In this document: piece by piece, positions 52,875 to 60,949 of the stretch
Position numbering within the stretch: position 1 is the stretch's first letter
Layout of the letters: the number at the start of each line of letters is the position of its first letter
Source: Candidatus Ozemibacter sibiricus
GTDB taxonomy: Bacteria > Muiribacteriota > Ozemobacteria > Ozemobacterales > Ozemobacteraceae
NCBI GenBank assembly: GCA_003327425.1
Contig: QOQW01000008.1
Span: 1 to 64,000 of the forward strand
Reading direction: 5' to 3'
DNA length: 64,000 nt
The notes under the pieces: model-generated
The model's input: the letters and a program-made list of their open reading frames with translations, nothing else
The model's database searches: none
What the model was told of the DNA's origin: nothing
Made by a program: the position numbers and the translations under genes

Positions 52875-53093
52875 GTGGTGCCTCCCGAGCAGCGATACTA
52901 TTCCGCTTCTTTCAATATATCGACATCATGAAGGAAAAAGTTGATGCTGAATTAGAGAAATTATTGAAAGAAAACGATGTTATGATGTGATGGCATGGCA
53001 TTTTGTCATTTTTTTGCCATGATTTTGCTGTTTTATTTGTATTTTCTTGCCTTTTCTATTGGCCCAAAGGAAGGCCGGTGGGCGCGGCGGCGG
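52875..53093. other. AT-rich intergenic island
   Basis: This stretch is strikingly AT-rich compared with everything around it. It carries the likely promoter of the minus-strand gene that begins at 52874. On the plus strand it also holds an inverted repeat, CATGGCA (52994-53000) and TGCCATG (53015-53021), followed by T-rich sequence, and a 20-codon reading frame at 52928-52990 rich in Glu, Lys and Leu without an obvious Shine-Dalgarno sequence. No gene is called. Confidence 0.45.
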
Positions 53094-54599
53094 TCAGCCG
53101 GGAAATTCGGTGATTCCGGAAGGGATGACGGAGGGATGGTTCCAGGGGAAGCCCCGGCGAACGAAGATGGCGCATAGATCATCCCGGTAGACCTGCTCAT
53201 AATCAGACCAGGTGGTGAAAGTGTCATACAGGGGCCCAGAAGCATAGCCCATCAACACATCCGGGTCTACCTGGCGGATCGGCTCTGCCTTTCCATCTAC
53301 CAGAAGGTGCGAATGAGCCACCACAAAATCCACTGGGTAGACCGTGGTGTTGCGCCCGTCGATTGCCACCTTCACTCCTCGCTGGGATAGATGGAAGATG
53401 GCATAGCCACCCCATCCAAGAGGCAACCAGAGTTTGCTGGGGCCGGCGGCGGCCCGCAGGTAGGCGATGCCGCCCACCGGGTACCGACGGGGATCGATGG
53501 GGATTCGCCCTGGTGGCTTCATCAGTCCGAGGTGGAAGGTGCCGAAGATGGCGCCAAGGGCGGCCAGATTGATCAGAGCGCGTCGTGGACAGGTCAGGAA
53601 CGGGTGGGCGGGGGGGCGTCTGCCCAGTCCGGAGGCGATGGCCAGCAGGGCGAACATGATCTCGAGGACGATGAACCGGGCGCTTTGCATGGTCATGGCA
53701 TGACTGATCAAGAGCCCGAGCCATTCTTCGGGCAGGGCCGATGTTCGGCGCCAGATCGCCAGAACGATGGGAAGCAGAAAAAAGACCATGGCCACCACGG
53801 CCAGCGCTGGCTCTGGGGGATTCCATTCGGGAAGATGCGGGTGGGGGGAGCCGACTTCCCGGAAGATGTACTCCCAAAGAGAGATGCCGAAAGGGTTCAA
53901 GACGATGGTGACCAGTGGATAGATGAGCAGACAGAGCACCGCACCGGGAGGTTGGATGCCGCTTCGGACCATGAGCAGGATGGCGATGCCGCTGATCCCC
54001 AGGCCGAACATGAAGCCGGCGTGCAGGTTGCACCAGACGAGGAAGCACCCTCCCAATGCCCAGAGCGGCCAGCGGGCTCCCGTGCGGGCGATGGTCAGCA
54101 GGAGCAGGACCAGGGTGACTCCCATGGTGGTCACCCCCAAGGGGCGAAGGTTGATCAATTCGGAATAGACCCACAAGGGAAGGCAGAACAGGAGGGTCGC
54201 CCAGAAGGGATCGGGGCACCGCTTCCAGAGCGCAAGCCCGAGGAAGAAGGCGGCCCCCAGCAGCACGAGAGCTCGCAGCGCCAATAGTCCCCGGTTGCCG
54301 AACGCCTCCCAGATCCCGGCCATCACGATCTGTGACAGCCATTCGTGGTTGATCCAGGGGTGGCCGCTGGCGGTATAGGACCAATCATCGATCATCGGAA
54401 TCGCTCGCTCGGCCAGGATCCGCTGGCCGGCCAGGATATGCCAGAACAGGTCGGCATCGGCCGACACGCCGGCCAGCAGGGGCAGGGTCAACAACACCCA
54501 GATCAGCAGAAGCCAGCCGGGAGGCAAGAACCCGCCCGCCGACGGGCGGACCGACGGCGTCTCAGCCGAAGGGGAGCAGGGGGAAGGGGAAGCAACCAT
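53094..54599 (-). CDS. Multi-pass membrane protein, possible GT-C-type glycosyltransferase
   Basis: The 501-residue protein has about ten predicted membrane helices. The first extracytoplasmic loop has SADADLFWHILAGQRI and a following DWSYTASGHPWINHEWL; acidic pairs in that loop are typical of GT-C-fold enzymes that use lipid-linked sugars. A soluble C-terminal part of about 130 residues follows (VGGIAYLRAAAG, KVAIDGRNTTVYP, WSDYEQVYRDDLCAIFV). Proteins of this kind are annotated only as hypothetical membrane proteins in the genomes I know, so the GT-C reading is an inference. The ATG at 54599 has a TTGACA-17-GATAAT promoter 13 bases upstream and no Shine-Dalgarno sequence. Confidence 0.7.
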   Translation of the reverse strand: MVASPSPCSPSAETPSVRPSAGGFLPPGWLLLIWVLLTLPLLAGVSADADLFWHILAGQRILAERAIPMIDDWSYTASGHPWINHEWLSQIVMAGIWEAFGNRGLLALRALVLLGAAFFLGLALWKRCPDPFWATLLFCLPLWVYSELINLRPLGVTTMGVTLVLLLLTIARTGARWPLWALGGCFLVWCNLHAGFMFGLGISGIAILLMVRSGIQPPGAVLCLLIYPLVTIVLNPFGISLWEYIFREVGSPHPHLPEWNPPEPALAVVAMVFFLLPIVLAIWRRTSALPEEWLGLLISHAMTMQSARFIVLEIMFALLAIASGLGRRPPAHPFLTCPRRALINLAALGAIFGTFHLGLMKPPGRIPIDPRRYPVGGIAYLRAAAGPSKLWLPLGWGGYAIFHLSQRGVKVAIDGRNTTVYPVDFVVAHSHLLVDGKAEPIRQVDPDVLMGYASGPLYDTFTTWSDYEQVYRDDLCAIFVRRGFPWNHPSVIPSGITEFPG

Positions 54600-54612
54600 G
54601 CGAATGGGGGGA

Positions 54613-54641
54613 ATTATCAGGTCCGGCCCGCGGTTTGTCAA
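54613..54641 (-). promoter_or_regulatory. Promoter of the membrane protein gene (very short leader)
   Basis: On the minus strand a perfect TTGACA (54641-54636), 17-base spacer and GATAAT (54618-54613). The ATG at 54599 follows 13 bases later, giving a leader of about six bases without a ribosome binding site. Confidence 0.7.
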
Positions 54642-54731
54642 TCGGCGGCGACGCACCGGACCCGGCTCGTTCTGACAGTCGGTCGAGGGACGGCACGTGG
54701 CCCGGGCAGGAGATTTTCTTCGCAAGAACGG

Positions 54732-54763
54732 GCAGCGTCAGCCGGGGTGCCGGCTGACGCTGC
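54732..54763 (-). terminator. Terminator of the repeat/coiled-coil protein gene
   Basis: A perfect 14-bp stem, GCAGCGTCAGCCGG with CCGGCTGACGCTGC and a 4-base loop, lies just past the stop at 54787. On the minus strand it is followed by CCGTTCTTGCG, with only a weak T-tract. Confidence 0.6.
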
Positions 54764-54786
54764 GAAGAACGCGATGGGAGCGGGAA

Positions 54787-56310
54787 TCAGGGCTCGAAGG
54801 TCTTCTGATATTCGCTCTGGGCGGCCTCGAAGGCGAGGCGGGCGGCGGCGATGGCCTTCTGGTTCGTCGGGTCGGTGGTCATGATCGACATGTAGGTCTT
54901 GTAGGCGGTCACCATCTTCTGGTACCGCTCGTCGTCGGCCTTCTTCGGCGCGGGGGCAGGCGCGGCCCGGGCCTGGGAGCGGGCAGCCTCGGCCTTCTGC
55001 AGTTTTTCCAGTTCGCGGCGCGACCGGTCGGTCAGGCGCGACAGGTTCTCGACCATGAACCCGATCTCGCTGGTGAGGCGGCTGGCCTCGGTGGCCTGGG
55101 TCTTGCCGGCCTGCGCGGCGGCCGGCCGAGGCGCCGCCGCCGTCAGCGCCTTGATCTGGCGGTCGAGCTGCTCCGGCGAGATGCCGTTGTTCCTGGCATA
55201 GGTCTCGAGTTCGGTCTTCATCTCGCCGAGCAGGGCGAGGATCTCGGTGTGCAACCCGGCCGCCGATTTGTCCGCGGCCACCAGAGCCTTCTCAGAGAAG
55301 ACCATCCCCTTGCGGGCCTCGATCAACTGCTTGCCGAGCTGGGCTCCCGACAGGCCGATCTCCTGCAGGGTGGCGTCCTGGGCCGAACGGCCGGACGCCT
55401 GGAGGGCCTTGGCGATTTCGGCCTGCAGGTGTTCGAGGGCCGCGATGGTGCCGTTGGTATGCTGCAAGGATTGGTTGAAGGCGCCGAGCGAGAGATCGGC
55501 CTGCCGGCCGAGGCGGTCGGCGACCTGGCGCGACCCGTCGCGCAGGAGCTGGATTTCCCCGCCCTGGACCACCTTCCCCAGATCGGTCGAGGTCTGCGCC
55601 GCCAGGGCTTTCATCTCCTGCGACAGGGCCTGGCCGCGCGTCAGCAACGCCTGCAGGTCGCGAGACATGGCCAGCGACTGGTCGACCTGGTTCTGCACCC
55701 CGTCGACCGGGGTGTTCAGGCTGCGGGTCACGCTCTGGGTCACCTGCAGCAGGTGGGCGCTGAGGTTTTCGACGCCTTCTTTGGCCATGCCGTTGCTGAG
55801 CGACAGAGGCCCCAGCAGCAATTGCAGCATGCGCTGCAGCTTGGACCCGATCGATTCAGTCAGAGCGAGCGTCTGCTTCCCGGTGCCTTTGATGGTGTTG
55901 ATGGCCGCGGCGATGGTGGCCACCGCCGTCGCCATGGCGATGATCTGCGGGGCATAGGTGATCAGCAGGCTGATGCCCACGGCGATCTCCCCCACGAAGG
56001 GATTGATCGCGGGACCCTGGCCGGGCACTTTGACGCGGGGCTGGCCATCGTTGACGACGACCTCGCTCGAGACGGCAGGGGGTTTGACGCGGGGCTGGCC
56101 GTCATTGACGACGACCTCGCCCGAGACGGCAGGCGGTTTGACCCGAGGCTGGCCGTCGTTGACGACCACCTCGCCCGAGACGGCAGGCGGTTTGACGCGG
56201 GGCTGGCCATCGCTGACGACCACTTCCGCGGTGACGAGGTTGGCCAGGAAAGAGAACAACAGGACCCAGATGCAGAGACGGGTGCGCTGAAGGATGACGG
56301 GTCGTGGCAT
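54787..56310 (-). CDS. Secreted protein with four 18-residue repeats and a long helical domain
   Basis: The 507-residue product from the ATG at 56310 (GGGAGG 8 bases upstream) has a signal peptide (LCIWVLLFSFLANLVTA). Directly after it come four near-identical 18-residue repeats with the consensus EVVVNDGQPRVKPPAVSG (about residues 29-98). A hydrophobic segment follows (VGISLLITYAPQIIAMATAV), then about 330 residues of long heptad-like helices (ALAQ-, Gln- and Leu-rich), and a C-terminal helical tail. The build resembles methyl-accepting or pore-forming helical proteins, but no family is recognised. An alternative leaderless start at 56355 adds 15 residues (a TATAAT box ends 6 bases before it). 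Confidence 0.7.
   Translation of the reverse strand: MPRPVILQRTRLCIWVLLFSFLANLVTAEVVVSDGQPRVKPPAVSGEVVVNDGQPRVKPPAVSGEVVVNDGQPRVKPPAVSSEVVVNDGQPRVKVPGQGPAINPFVGEIAVGISLLITYAPQIIAMATAVATIAAAINTIKGTGKQTLALTESIGSKLQRMLQLLLGPLSLSNGMAKEGVENLSAHLLQVTQSVTRSLNTPVDGVQNQVDQSLAMSRDLQALLTRGQALSQEMKALAAQTSTDLGKVVQGGEIQLLRDGSRQVADRLGRQADLSLGAFNQSLQHTNGTIAALEHLQAEIAKALQASGRSAQDATLQEIGLSGAQLGKQLIEARKGMVFSEKALVAADKSAAGLHTEILALLGEMKTELETYARNNGISPEQLDRQIKALTAAAPRPAAAQAGKTQATEASRLTSEIGFMVENLSRLTDRSRRELEKLQKAEAARSQARAAPAPAPKKADDERYQKMVTAYKTYMSIMTTDPTNQKAIAAARLAFEAAQSEYQKTFEP
56022..56226. repeat. 54-bp tandem repeat encoding 18-residue units
   Basis: About 3.8 copies of a 54-bp unit, nearly identical at the DNA level, follow the signal-peptide codons. 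High identity implies recent expansion or ongoing homogenisation. Confidence 0.85.
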
Positions 56311-56361
56311 GGTGGGTACCTCCCCGGAGAACTCTGATCGGATGGAGATCTGCATTCTTCC

Positions 56362-56391
56362 ATTATACGAACGAGGCGGGGGGAGGGTCAA
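56362..56391 (-). promoter_or_regulatory. Promoter of the repeat protein gene
   Basis: On the minus strand TTGACC (56391-56386), 18-base spacer and a perfect TATAAT (56367-56362). An ATG at 56355 lies 6 bases further on; the Shine-Dalgarno-preceded ATG at 56310 lies 45 bases beyond that. Confidence 0.7.
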
Positions 56392-56527
56392 GGAAGGTGC
56401 TTGGGAACTGGGTTCTGAAGGTCGACGCTTCGTAGTACAAAACTGCCTGAATGGGTAACGAAGCCGGAAGGGGTGGTCGCCAGCCTCATGGGCGATGTTC
56501 AGAAGATATTGCCAGACCATGTCAGAA

Positions 56528-56558
56528 CCCGTGCCTGCCGGGGGTGGGCGGGCACGGG
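56528..56558 (-). terminator. Possible terminator of the calcium-repeat protein gene
   Basis: CCCGTGCCtGCC and GGcGGGCACGGG form an 11-of-12 bp stem 20 bases past the stop at 56579. Only a weak T-rich stretch follows on the minus strand. Confidence 0.5.
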
Positions 56559-56578
56559 CTGTGAGGCTGCAGGGTCCG

Positions 56579-57124
56579 TTAGAAAGAATCGGCGATGCGA
56601 CCGGGGACCAGCCGGTTCGACGAGGACCGGATGGCCGGGAACGCGACTTTGCCCGCCGCCTGGGCGCCCCGCATGTTGCCGTACCAGGTGTAGGTCTTGT
56701 TCATCGGGTTCAGGTCGGCGTACATCTCGGGTTTCCCGTCGCCGTCGGCGTCGACGTAGATCTTGTCCGAGACGCCGTCGTAATCGAGGTCATACTCCCA
56801 CTGGTCGATCCGGCCATCGAAGTTGCGGTCATACTGGTAATCGTCGAAGAACCCATCGAAGTTGCGATCGGTCGCCCAGTAATCGCCGCGGCCGTCCGCA
56901 TTCCGATCGGCAACCACCAGATCGACCCGGCCGTCGGCATTGCGGTCGAACCGGCCGGGCACCTCGTTGAATTTCGTCGCCGCGTAGGCGGCGTCCGGAT
57001 TGCTCGTCGCCGTCGGATAGGAGGCCCACGGGGCGTTCTGGGCGAAATAGGTCGCGTTCTGGGTGGCGATGGTGGCGCTGCAGAGAACGAGGAAAACCAT
57101 GAGCAGGGCTCTGAGTAGATGCAT
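56579..57124 (-). CDS. Secreted protein with DxDxDGxxD calcium-binding-type repeats
   Basis: The 181-residue product from the ATG at 57124 (GGAGG 7 bases upstream) has a signal peptide (RALLMVFLVLCSATIA). The centre (about 60-135) is a ladder of about six short repeats with aspartates at EF-hand-like spacing: DRNADGRVDLVVA, DRNADGRGDYWAT, DRNFDGFFDDYQY, DRNFDGRIDQWEY, DLDYDGVSDKIYV and DADGDGKPEMYA. Dockerin, thrombospondin type 3 and VCBS-like repeats share this loop. It probably binds calcium outside the cell and may be structural. The C-terminus is short and has no anchor. Confidence 0.75.
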   Translation of the reverse strand: MHLLRALLMVFLVLCSATIATQNATYFAQNAPWASYPTATSNPDAAYAATKFNEVPGRFDRNADGRVDLVVADRNADGRGDYWATDRNFDGFFDDYQYDRNFDGRIDQWEYDLDYDGVSDKIYVDADGDGKPEMYADLNPMNKTYTWYGNMRGAQAAGKVAFPAIRSSSNRLVPGRIADSF

Positions 57125-57435
57125 GGTCCAACCTCCGTGTGATGACTGAGGCAAGGAAAGTATCCAAAATGATGGCTTTGGCAAGGAAAATTTTCAGGGA
57201 ACGGCTCGACCTGCCCCGCGGCCCATCTGCCCACGCCTGCCAACCGGCAGGGGCGAGGCGTTCCGCCAACCTCCCGGTGACCGCGCCTGGGCCCTCCGAC
57301 TCTGGTGGGCGAGGGCATGTTCCTCTCCCCTGGACTGGATCGACCAGGCGATCGCCGCCCGATGCCCCATGACGGGGTTGCGGTCTTCTTCGGTTCGGGT
57401 TTGCCCAGAGGGCGCTCGGAAAACCCAGGCCGGGG
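57125..57435. other. Intergenic region without supported genes
   Basis: About 310 bases. The calcium-repeat gene promoter may be TTGCCA-16-TACTTT on the minus strand near 57155-57185. Nothing else is recognised. Confidence 0.4.
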
Positions 57436-59751
57436 TCAGAAGTGAGCGGCGTGGATGGCCAGAATCCCGGCGTTGTAGGTGGCGTGCAGCACGATGCCAG
57501 GCCAGAGACTGCCGGTGCGCCGGAACAGGAGGGCGGTCGTGACGCCGACCAGGAAGGTCAGCGGCATCGAGAGCGGCGGATGATGCAGGGCGAAGAAGCA
57601 TCCGCTGGCCACGAGACCGGGCCAGCCCGTCCAGCCGAGGTCGTTTCGGATGGCCTGATCGGTGAATCCGCGGAAGAATGCCTCTTCTACCAGGGGGGCG
57701 AGCAGGCAGAGCGTGACGGCGGCGCCGATCCAGGCCCAGGTGGGGCCGGCCAGGGTGGCGGTCAGCGACCAGGCTTCGGCGCTATCGGCGAACAGCCGGG
57801 GCATGGGGTCGCCGAGGGCGGCGGGCGACCCGAGACCGAACCATTCGAAGGCCAGGCGGCCCACCTGATGCAGGAAGATCTCGATGTTCTCGAGGTACCA
57901 GGCCGCGAGCCCGGCCAACAGGCCGCCTCCCACCATGCCGACCGCGAGGTTGCCAGGGGGGCAGGCGCGCAGTCCGATCGCCGCCGCCGGATCGGCGAAG
58001 CGCGCCTTGGTGTAGGTCCAGGTGGTGCGGGCCAGCACGACCATGCTGAGGCCGTAGGCCATGTACCAGGGCCACAGCGAGGCGGCCAGATCGGCCGAGA
58101 TCGTCCGGGCCACCTGCCAGGCGAAACTCTGCAGGCCCATGACCGCCAGAATGGCCAGAAAGGCGTCGGCCGCCCGGAACCGAGGTGCCAGGCTCCGCTC
58201 GGGGTCGAGCCGGGCGGCCAGCAGCGCCGTCGCCTTGGCGTGCAGCGAGATCGCCAGCAGCACATAGATGGCGCCGCCGAGGAGCGACCCGAGCGAGAGA
58301 TCCTTCACCGGCAGGGCCAGCCCCATGGCCAGCGGGGCCAGAATCTTCCCTTCGAAGGTCGACCGCTGCTGCAGAACCTTCCCTTCGAAGCGGGGGAAGA
58401 TGGCCGACAGGCTGACGGCCACCCAGACCAGGGCGGGAATCAGCCCCGCCAGCCAGAGCACCAGCTGGGCCCGGTCGGCCGGGGCGAGCCCCAGATACCA
58501 GCCGATGCCCAGGGCGGTGGGCAGGAAGAAGCTTTCCGCGACCAGGCACCAGAACAGGATCTTGTACCCCAGGAAGGTGGCAGGGGAGATGGGCAGGGTC
58601 TCCAATAATGAGATGGCCTGCCCTTCGCTGCCGACCGCGTTGAGCGGGCCGAACAGGCAGAAGTAGAGCGCGGCCGCGGCCAGCATGTTCATGGCATGGG
58701 TCAGGGTGACGGTCGTCAGGTGGTCGCGGAAGATCAGCGCCTGCATGACGATGATGGTCACCGGCATGAACAGCGAATTCGACAGCAGATTGAAGTCGCT
58801 GCGCAGCAGCAGGAAATCCTTGCGCAGCAGCCCCGACAGCCAGCTCGAAGAACGGGTGGGCCGCACCGCCAACCCTGGATGGACCCAGGTGAACCAGTGG
58901 GCCCGGTCCATGGCCAGATACAGTCCTCCGCCCAGGGCCAGGCCGGCCAGCCAGCACCCCTGCCAGGCCAGGAAGGAGAACGTCCGCGGGCCGTCCAGCA
59001 GAACGTCGATCACCCAGCGGGCCGGTTGCAGCACGATGCTGGCGATGCCTTGCCAGCGGGTGAAGTTGAAGAACAGCCAGGTCAGCGCCTCCCGCGGGTG
59101 CGCGCTGATGGCCACATGGGGGAGCAGAGCGACGAAGGCGCTGAGGTAGCCGAACAGGGAGAAGAAATTGTTGACCGTGGCTGGCCGCGCGACCCGATGA
59201 AGGAGGGCCGACAGCAGAATGACGGTCAGCACGAGAAGGCTTTGGACCTGCACGAACAGGAAGGTGGCCACCAGGAACGGTTCGGCGCGCAAGCCGTCCC
59301 GGCAGGCGACGCCGACGAAGCCGCTCCACAAAAAGAGCAGGCCCGGCCAGTCGGTGACCACTCGCTCGAAGATCCGCACTCCCAGCAGCGCCAGGGGGGG
59401 AATCGGCAGCGTGGCGAGGAACGCATGGTCGGTGCTCAACTGCCCGGCATTCAGGGTGTGCCCCATGATCAGATCGCTGGTGAACACGAGCGCCACGAGG
59501 TAGAGCAGCCCGAACGCCAGCAGCCATCGGATCGCCTCCCCCAGGAACAGCCGTTCGACCATGGTCAGGAAATCGACGGCGCCCAGGCCCAGGACCACGG
59601 CCAGCCCGATCGCCGACAACGCCAAGACGAGCAGGCTCCACCCGCTCCGCCATGCCTGCAGCGACTGCCACAGCAGCCGCGTTTTCATGCGGCAGAGGGT
59701 CGTCAGGCCGGCCAGAGGGGCGATCGGTTCGCAGACGGGGGGGCGATCCAT
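57436..59751 (-). CDS. Fusion of ABC-type membrane permease and CPBP intramembrane protease
   Basis: The 771-residue integral membrane protein has about sixteen predicted helices. The first 550 residues resemble ABC-exporter permeases: LSTDHAFLATLPIPPLALLG and GQAISLLETLPISPATFLGY are typical loop motifs. The C-terminal 130 residues are a CPBP (CAAX/Abi) glutamic protease domain with all three motifs, EEAFFRG (about 687), FFALHHP (about 720) and HATYNAG (about 756). CPBP enzymes cleave prenylated proteins or peptides in the membrane. No ABC ATPase gene is adjacent. The start at 59751 has a TAGAAT box 6 bases upstream; the in-frame ATG at 59688 has no ribosome binding site. Confidence 0.82.
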   Translation of the reverse strand: MDRPPVCEPIAPLAGLTTLCRMKTRLLWQSLQAWRSGWSLLVLALSAIGLAVVLGLGAVDFLTMVERLFLGEAIRWLLAFGLLYLVALVFTSDLIMGHTLNAGQLSTDHAFLATLPIPPLALLGVRIFERVVTDWPGLLFLWSGFVGVACRDGLRAEPFLVATFLFVQVQSLLVLTVILLSALLHRVARPATVNNFFSLFGYLSAFVALLPHVAISAHPREALTWLFFNFTRWQGIASIVLQPARWVIDVLLDGPRTFSFLAWQGCWLAGLALGGGLYLAMDRAHWFTWVHPGLAVRPTRSSSWLSGLLRKDFLLLRSDFNLLSNSLFMPVTIIVMQALIFRDHLTTVTLTHAMNMLAAAALYFCLFGPLNAVGSEGQAISLLETLPISPATFLGYKILFWCLVAESFFLPTALGIGWYLGLAPADRAQLVLWLAGLIPALVWVAVSLSAIFPRFEGKVLQQRSTFEGKILAPLAMGLALPVKDLSLGSLLGGAIYVLLAISLHAKATALLAARLDPERSLAPRFRAADAFLAILAVMGLQSFAWQVARTISADLAASLWPWYMAYGLSMVVLARTTWTYTKARFADPAAAIGLRACPPGNLAVGMVGGGLLAGLAAWYLENIEIFLHQVGRLAFEWFGLGSPAALGDPMPRLFADSAEAWSLTATLAGPTWAWIGAAVTLCLLAPLVEEAFFRGFTDQAIRNDLGWTGWPGLVASGCFFALHHPPLSMPLTFLVGVTTALLFRRTGSLWPGIVLHATYNAGILAIHAAHF

Positions 59752-59757
59752 GGCCGG

Positions 59758-59787
59758 ATTCTACTCCTGTCTCCCGCCTGATGGCCA
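59758..59787 (-). promoter_or_regulatory. Promoter of the permease-CPBP gene (leaderless)
   Basis: On the minus strand TGGCCA (59787-59782), an 18-base spacer and TAGAAT (59763-59758), with the ATG (59751) 6 bases after the -10 box. Confidence 0.5.
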
Positions 59788-59909
59788 GTCCGAGCGGACG
59801 GCTGCCCGAACGACTCCCAGCGTGGCCGGCGAGGGGTGTTGCCGACGTCGTTCGGTGGCCGGTGGGAGGGCAACCCGTTGACTCGCCCGCGAAGCGGGAT
59901 CAGATCGTC

Positions 59910-60776
59910 TCAGAACTGGATGTGGTCGGCCAGGTAGTAGGCTTCCTTCTCCATCAGGATGTCGAAGTCGCGATCGGCGCCGGTGGAGCGGGCCCACAGG
60001 CACTGCGCGCTCCAGTTGATGGCCCACCCCGTGTCATCGAGCCATACGTCGTCGAGCCGGTCGGCAAGACCCGGCCACAGCCGGGTCAAGCGCGGGCTGA
60101 GGAAGGCGTCGCGCCGGTACTGGAAGGTATGGATCAGTTCATGCCCGGCGTGGTGGCCGCGATCGTTGGTGATGAAGTTGTTGGCATTGCTGTAGGCGAG
60201 GGCGCCGCGGCTGCCGATCGTGCCGTCGGCGTTGCGCTCGCGATGGAAGGCGAGCGTGCCGTACCGGAACGACTGGGGCCAGTTGACCCGGGCCCCATCG
60301 GCGCGATTCAGCAGCGGGGCCAGCGACCCGTGCAACCCCAGCTTCCAATGGATCTTGCCGTCCTGCGTCACCATCCAGACTGGCCCCAGGTCCATCCGGA
60401 ACTCCAGGTCGCCGCCGGCCGATTCGGCCAGCGAAGCGCCCATGTTCATCATCAGTTTGGCGCGCCATGCCTCCCAGGCGGTCCGCCCTTCCGCCAGCTC
60501 GGCTTTTTCCATGGCCTTGCGCATCATGTACCCGCCCAGCCCGGCCTGCAGCACGGCCGGGGCCATCCGGCGCCGGTGCCGGCGGGCCCGGATGGCCGCC
60601 CTGATCATGGGCAGACCCAGGTTGATCAGGGTCACCTCTTTGTCTCCGAAGGCCCGAGCCGACCCGAGGCCGAGCCAGCCCAGGGCGGCCGCGCCAAGCC
60701 CGACGAGCAGGAGCGCCATCGCCCACCGCGGCCGGCCGGGCGAGGGCGGCAGCGGATCGGAAAGGGCAGGAGGCAT
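59910..60776 (-). CDS. Membrane-anchored protein with HExxH motif
   Basis: I do not recognise a named family. The 288-residue protein has an N-terminal membrane anchor (AMALLLVGLGAAALGWLGLG), a basic helical stretch (AAIRARRHRRRM) and an extracytoplasmic part containing HHAGHELIHTFQY (about 210), in which HELIH matches a zinc protease active site. Tryptophan- and aspartate-rich sequence follows (DRLDDVWLDDTGWAINWS), with candidate third ligands. It could be a zincin-like peptidase or a noncatalytic relative. The start is uncertain: an ATG at 60842 is also in frame. The 60776 ATG has a weak GAAGGGA upstream. Confidence 0.55.
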   Translation of the reverse strand: MPPALSDPLPPSPGRPRWAMALLLVGLGAAALGWLGLGSARAFGDKEVTLINLGLPMIRAAIRARRHRRRMAPAVLQAGLGGYMMRKAMEKAELAEGRTAWEAWRAKLMMNMGASLAESAGGDLEFRMDLGPVWMVTQDGKIHWKLGLHGSLAPLLNRADGARVNWPQSFRYGTLAFHRERNADGTIGSRGALAYSNANNFITNDRGHHAGHELIHTFQYRRDAFLSPRLTRLWPGLADRLDDVWLDDTGWAINWSAQCLWARSTGADRDFDILMEKEAYYLADHIQF

Positions 60777-60949
60777 CCGGAGGATCCCTTCTCGTGCGAA
60801 AGTCGCCGCGCCGTTCCGCAGCGGAGACGGCCAGCGGGACATCTATCGGAGGGAGGGGAAAATTTGCGAAGAGGGGCGACGACCGGCCCGCGGTGCTCGC
60901 GTCAGCCGGCCTTTCAGGTTCCGAAGGGAGGGCGCAGGAATGGGAACAC

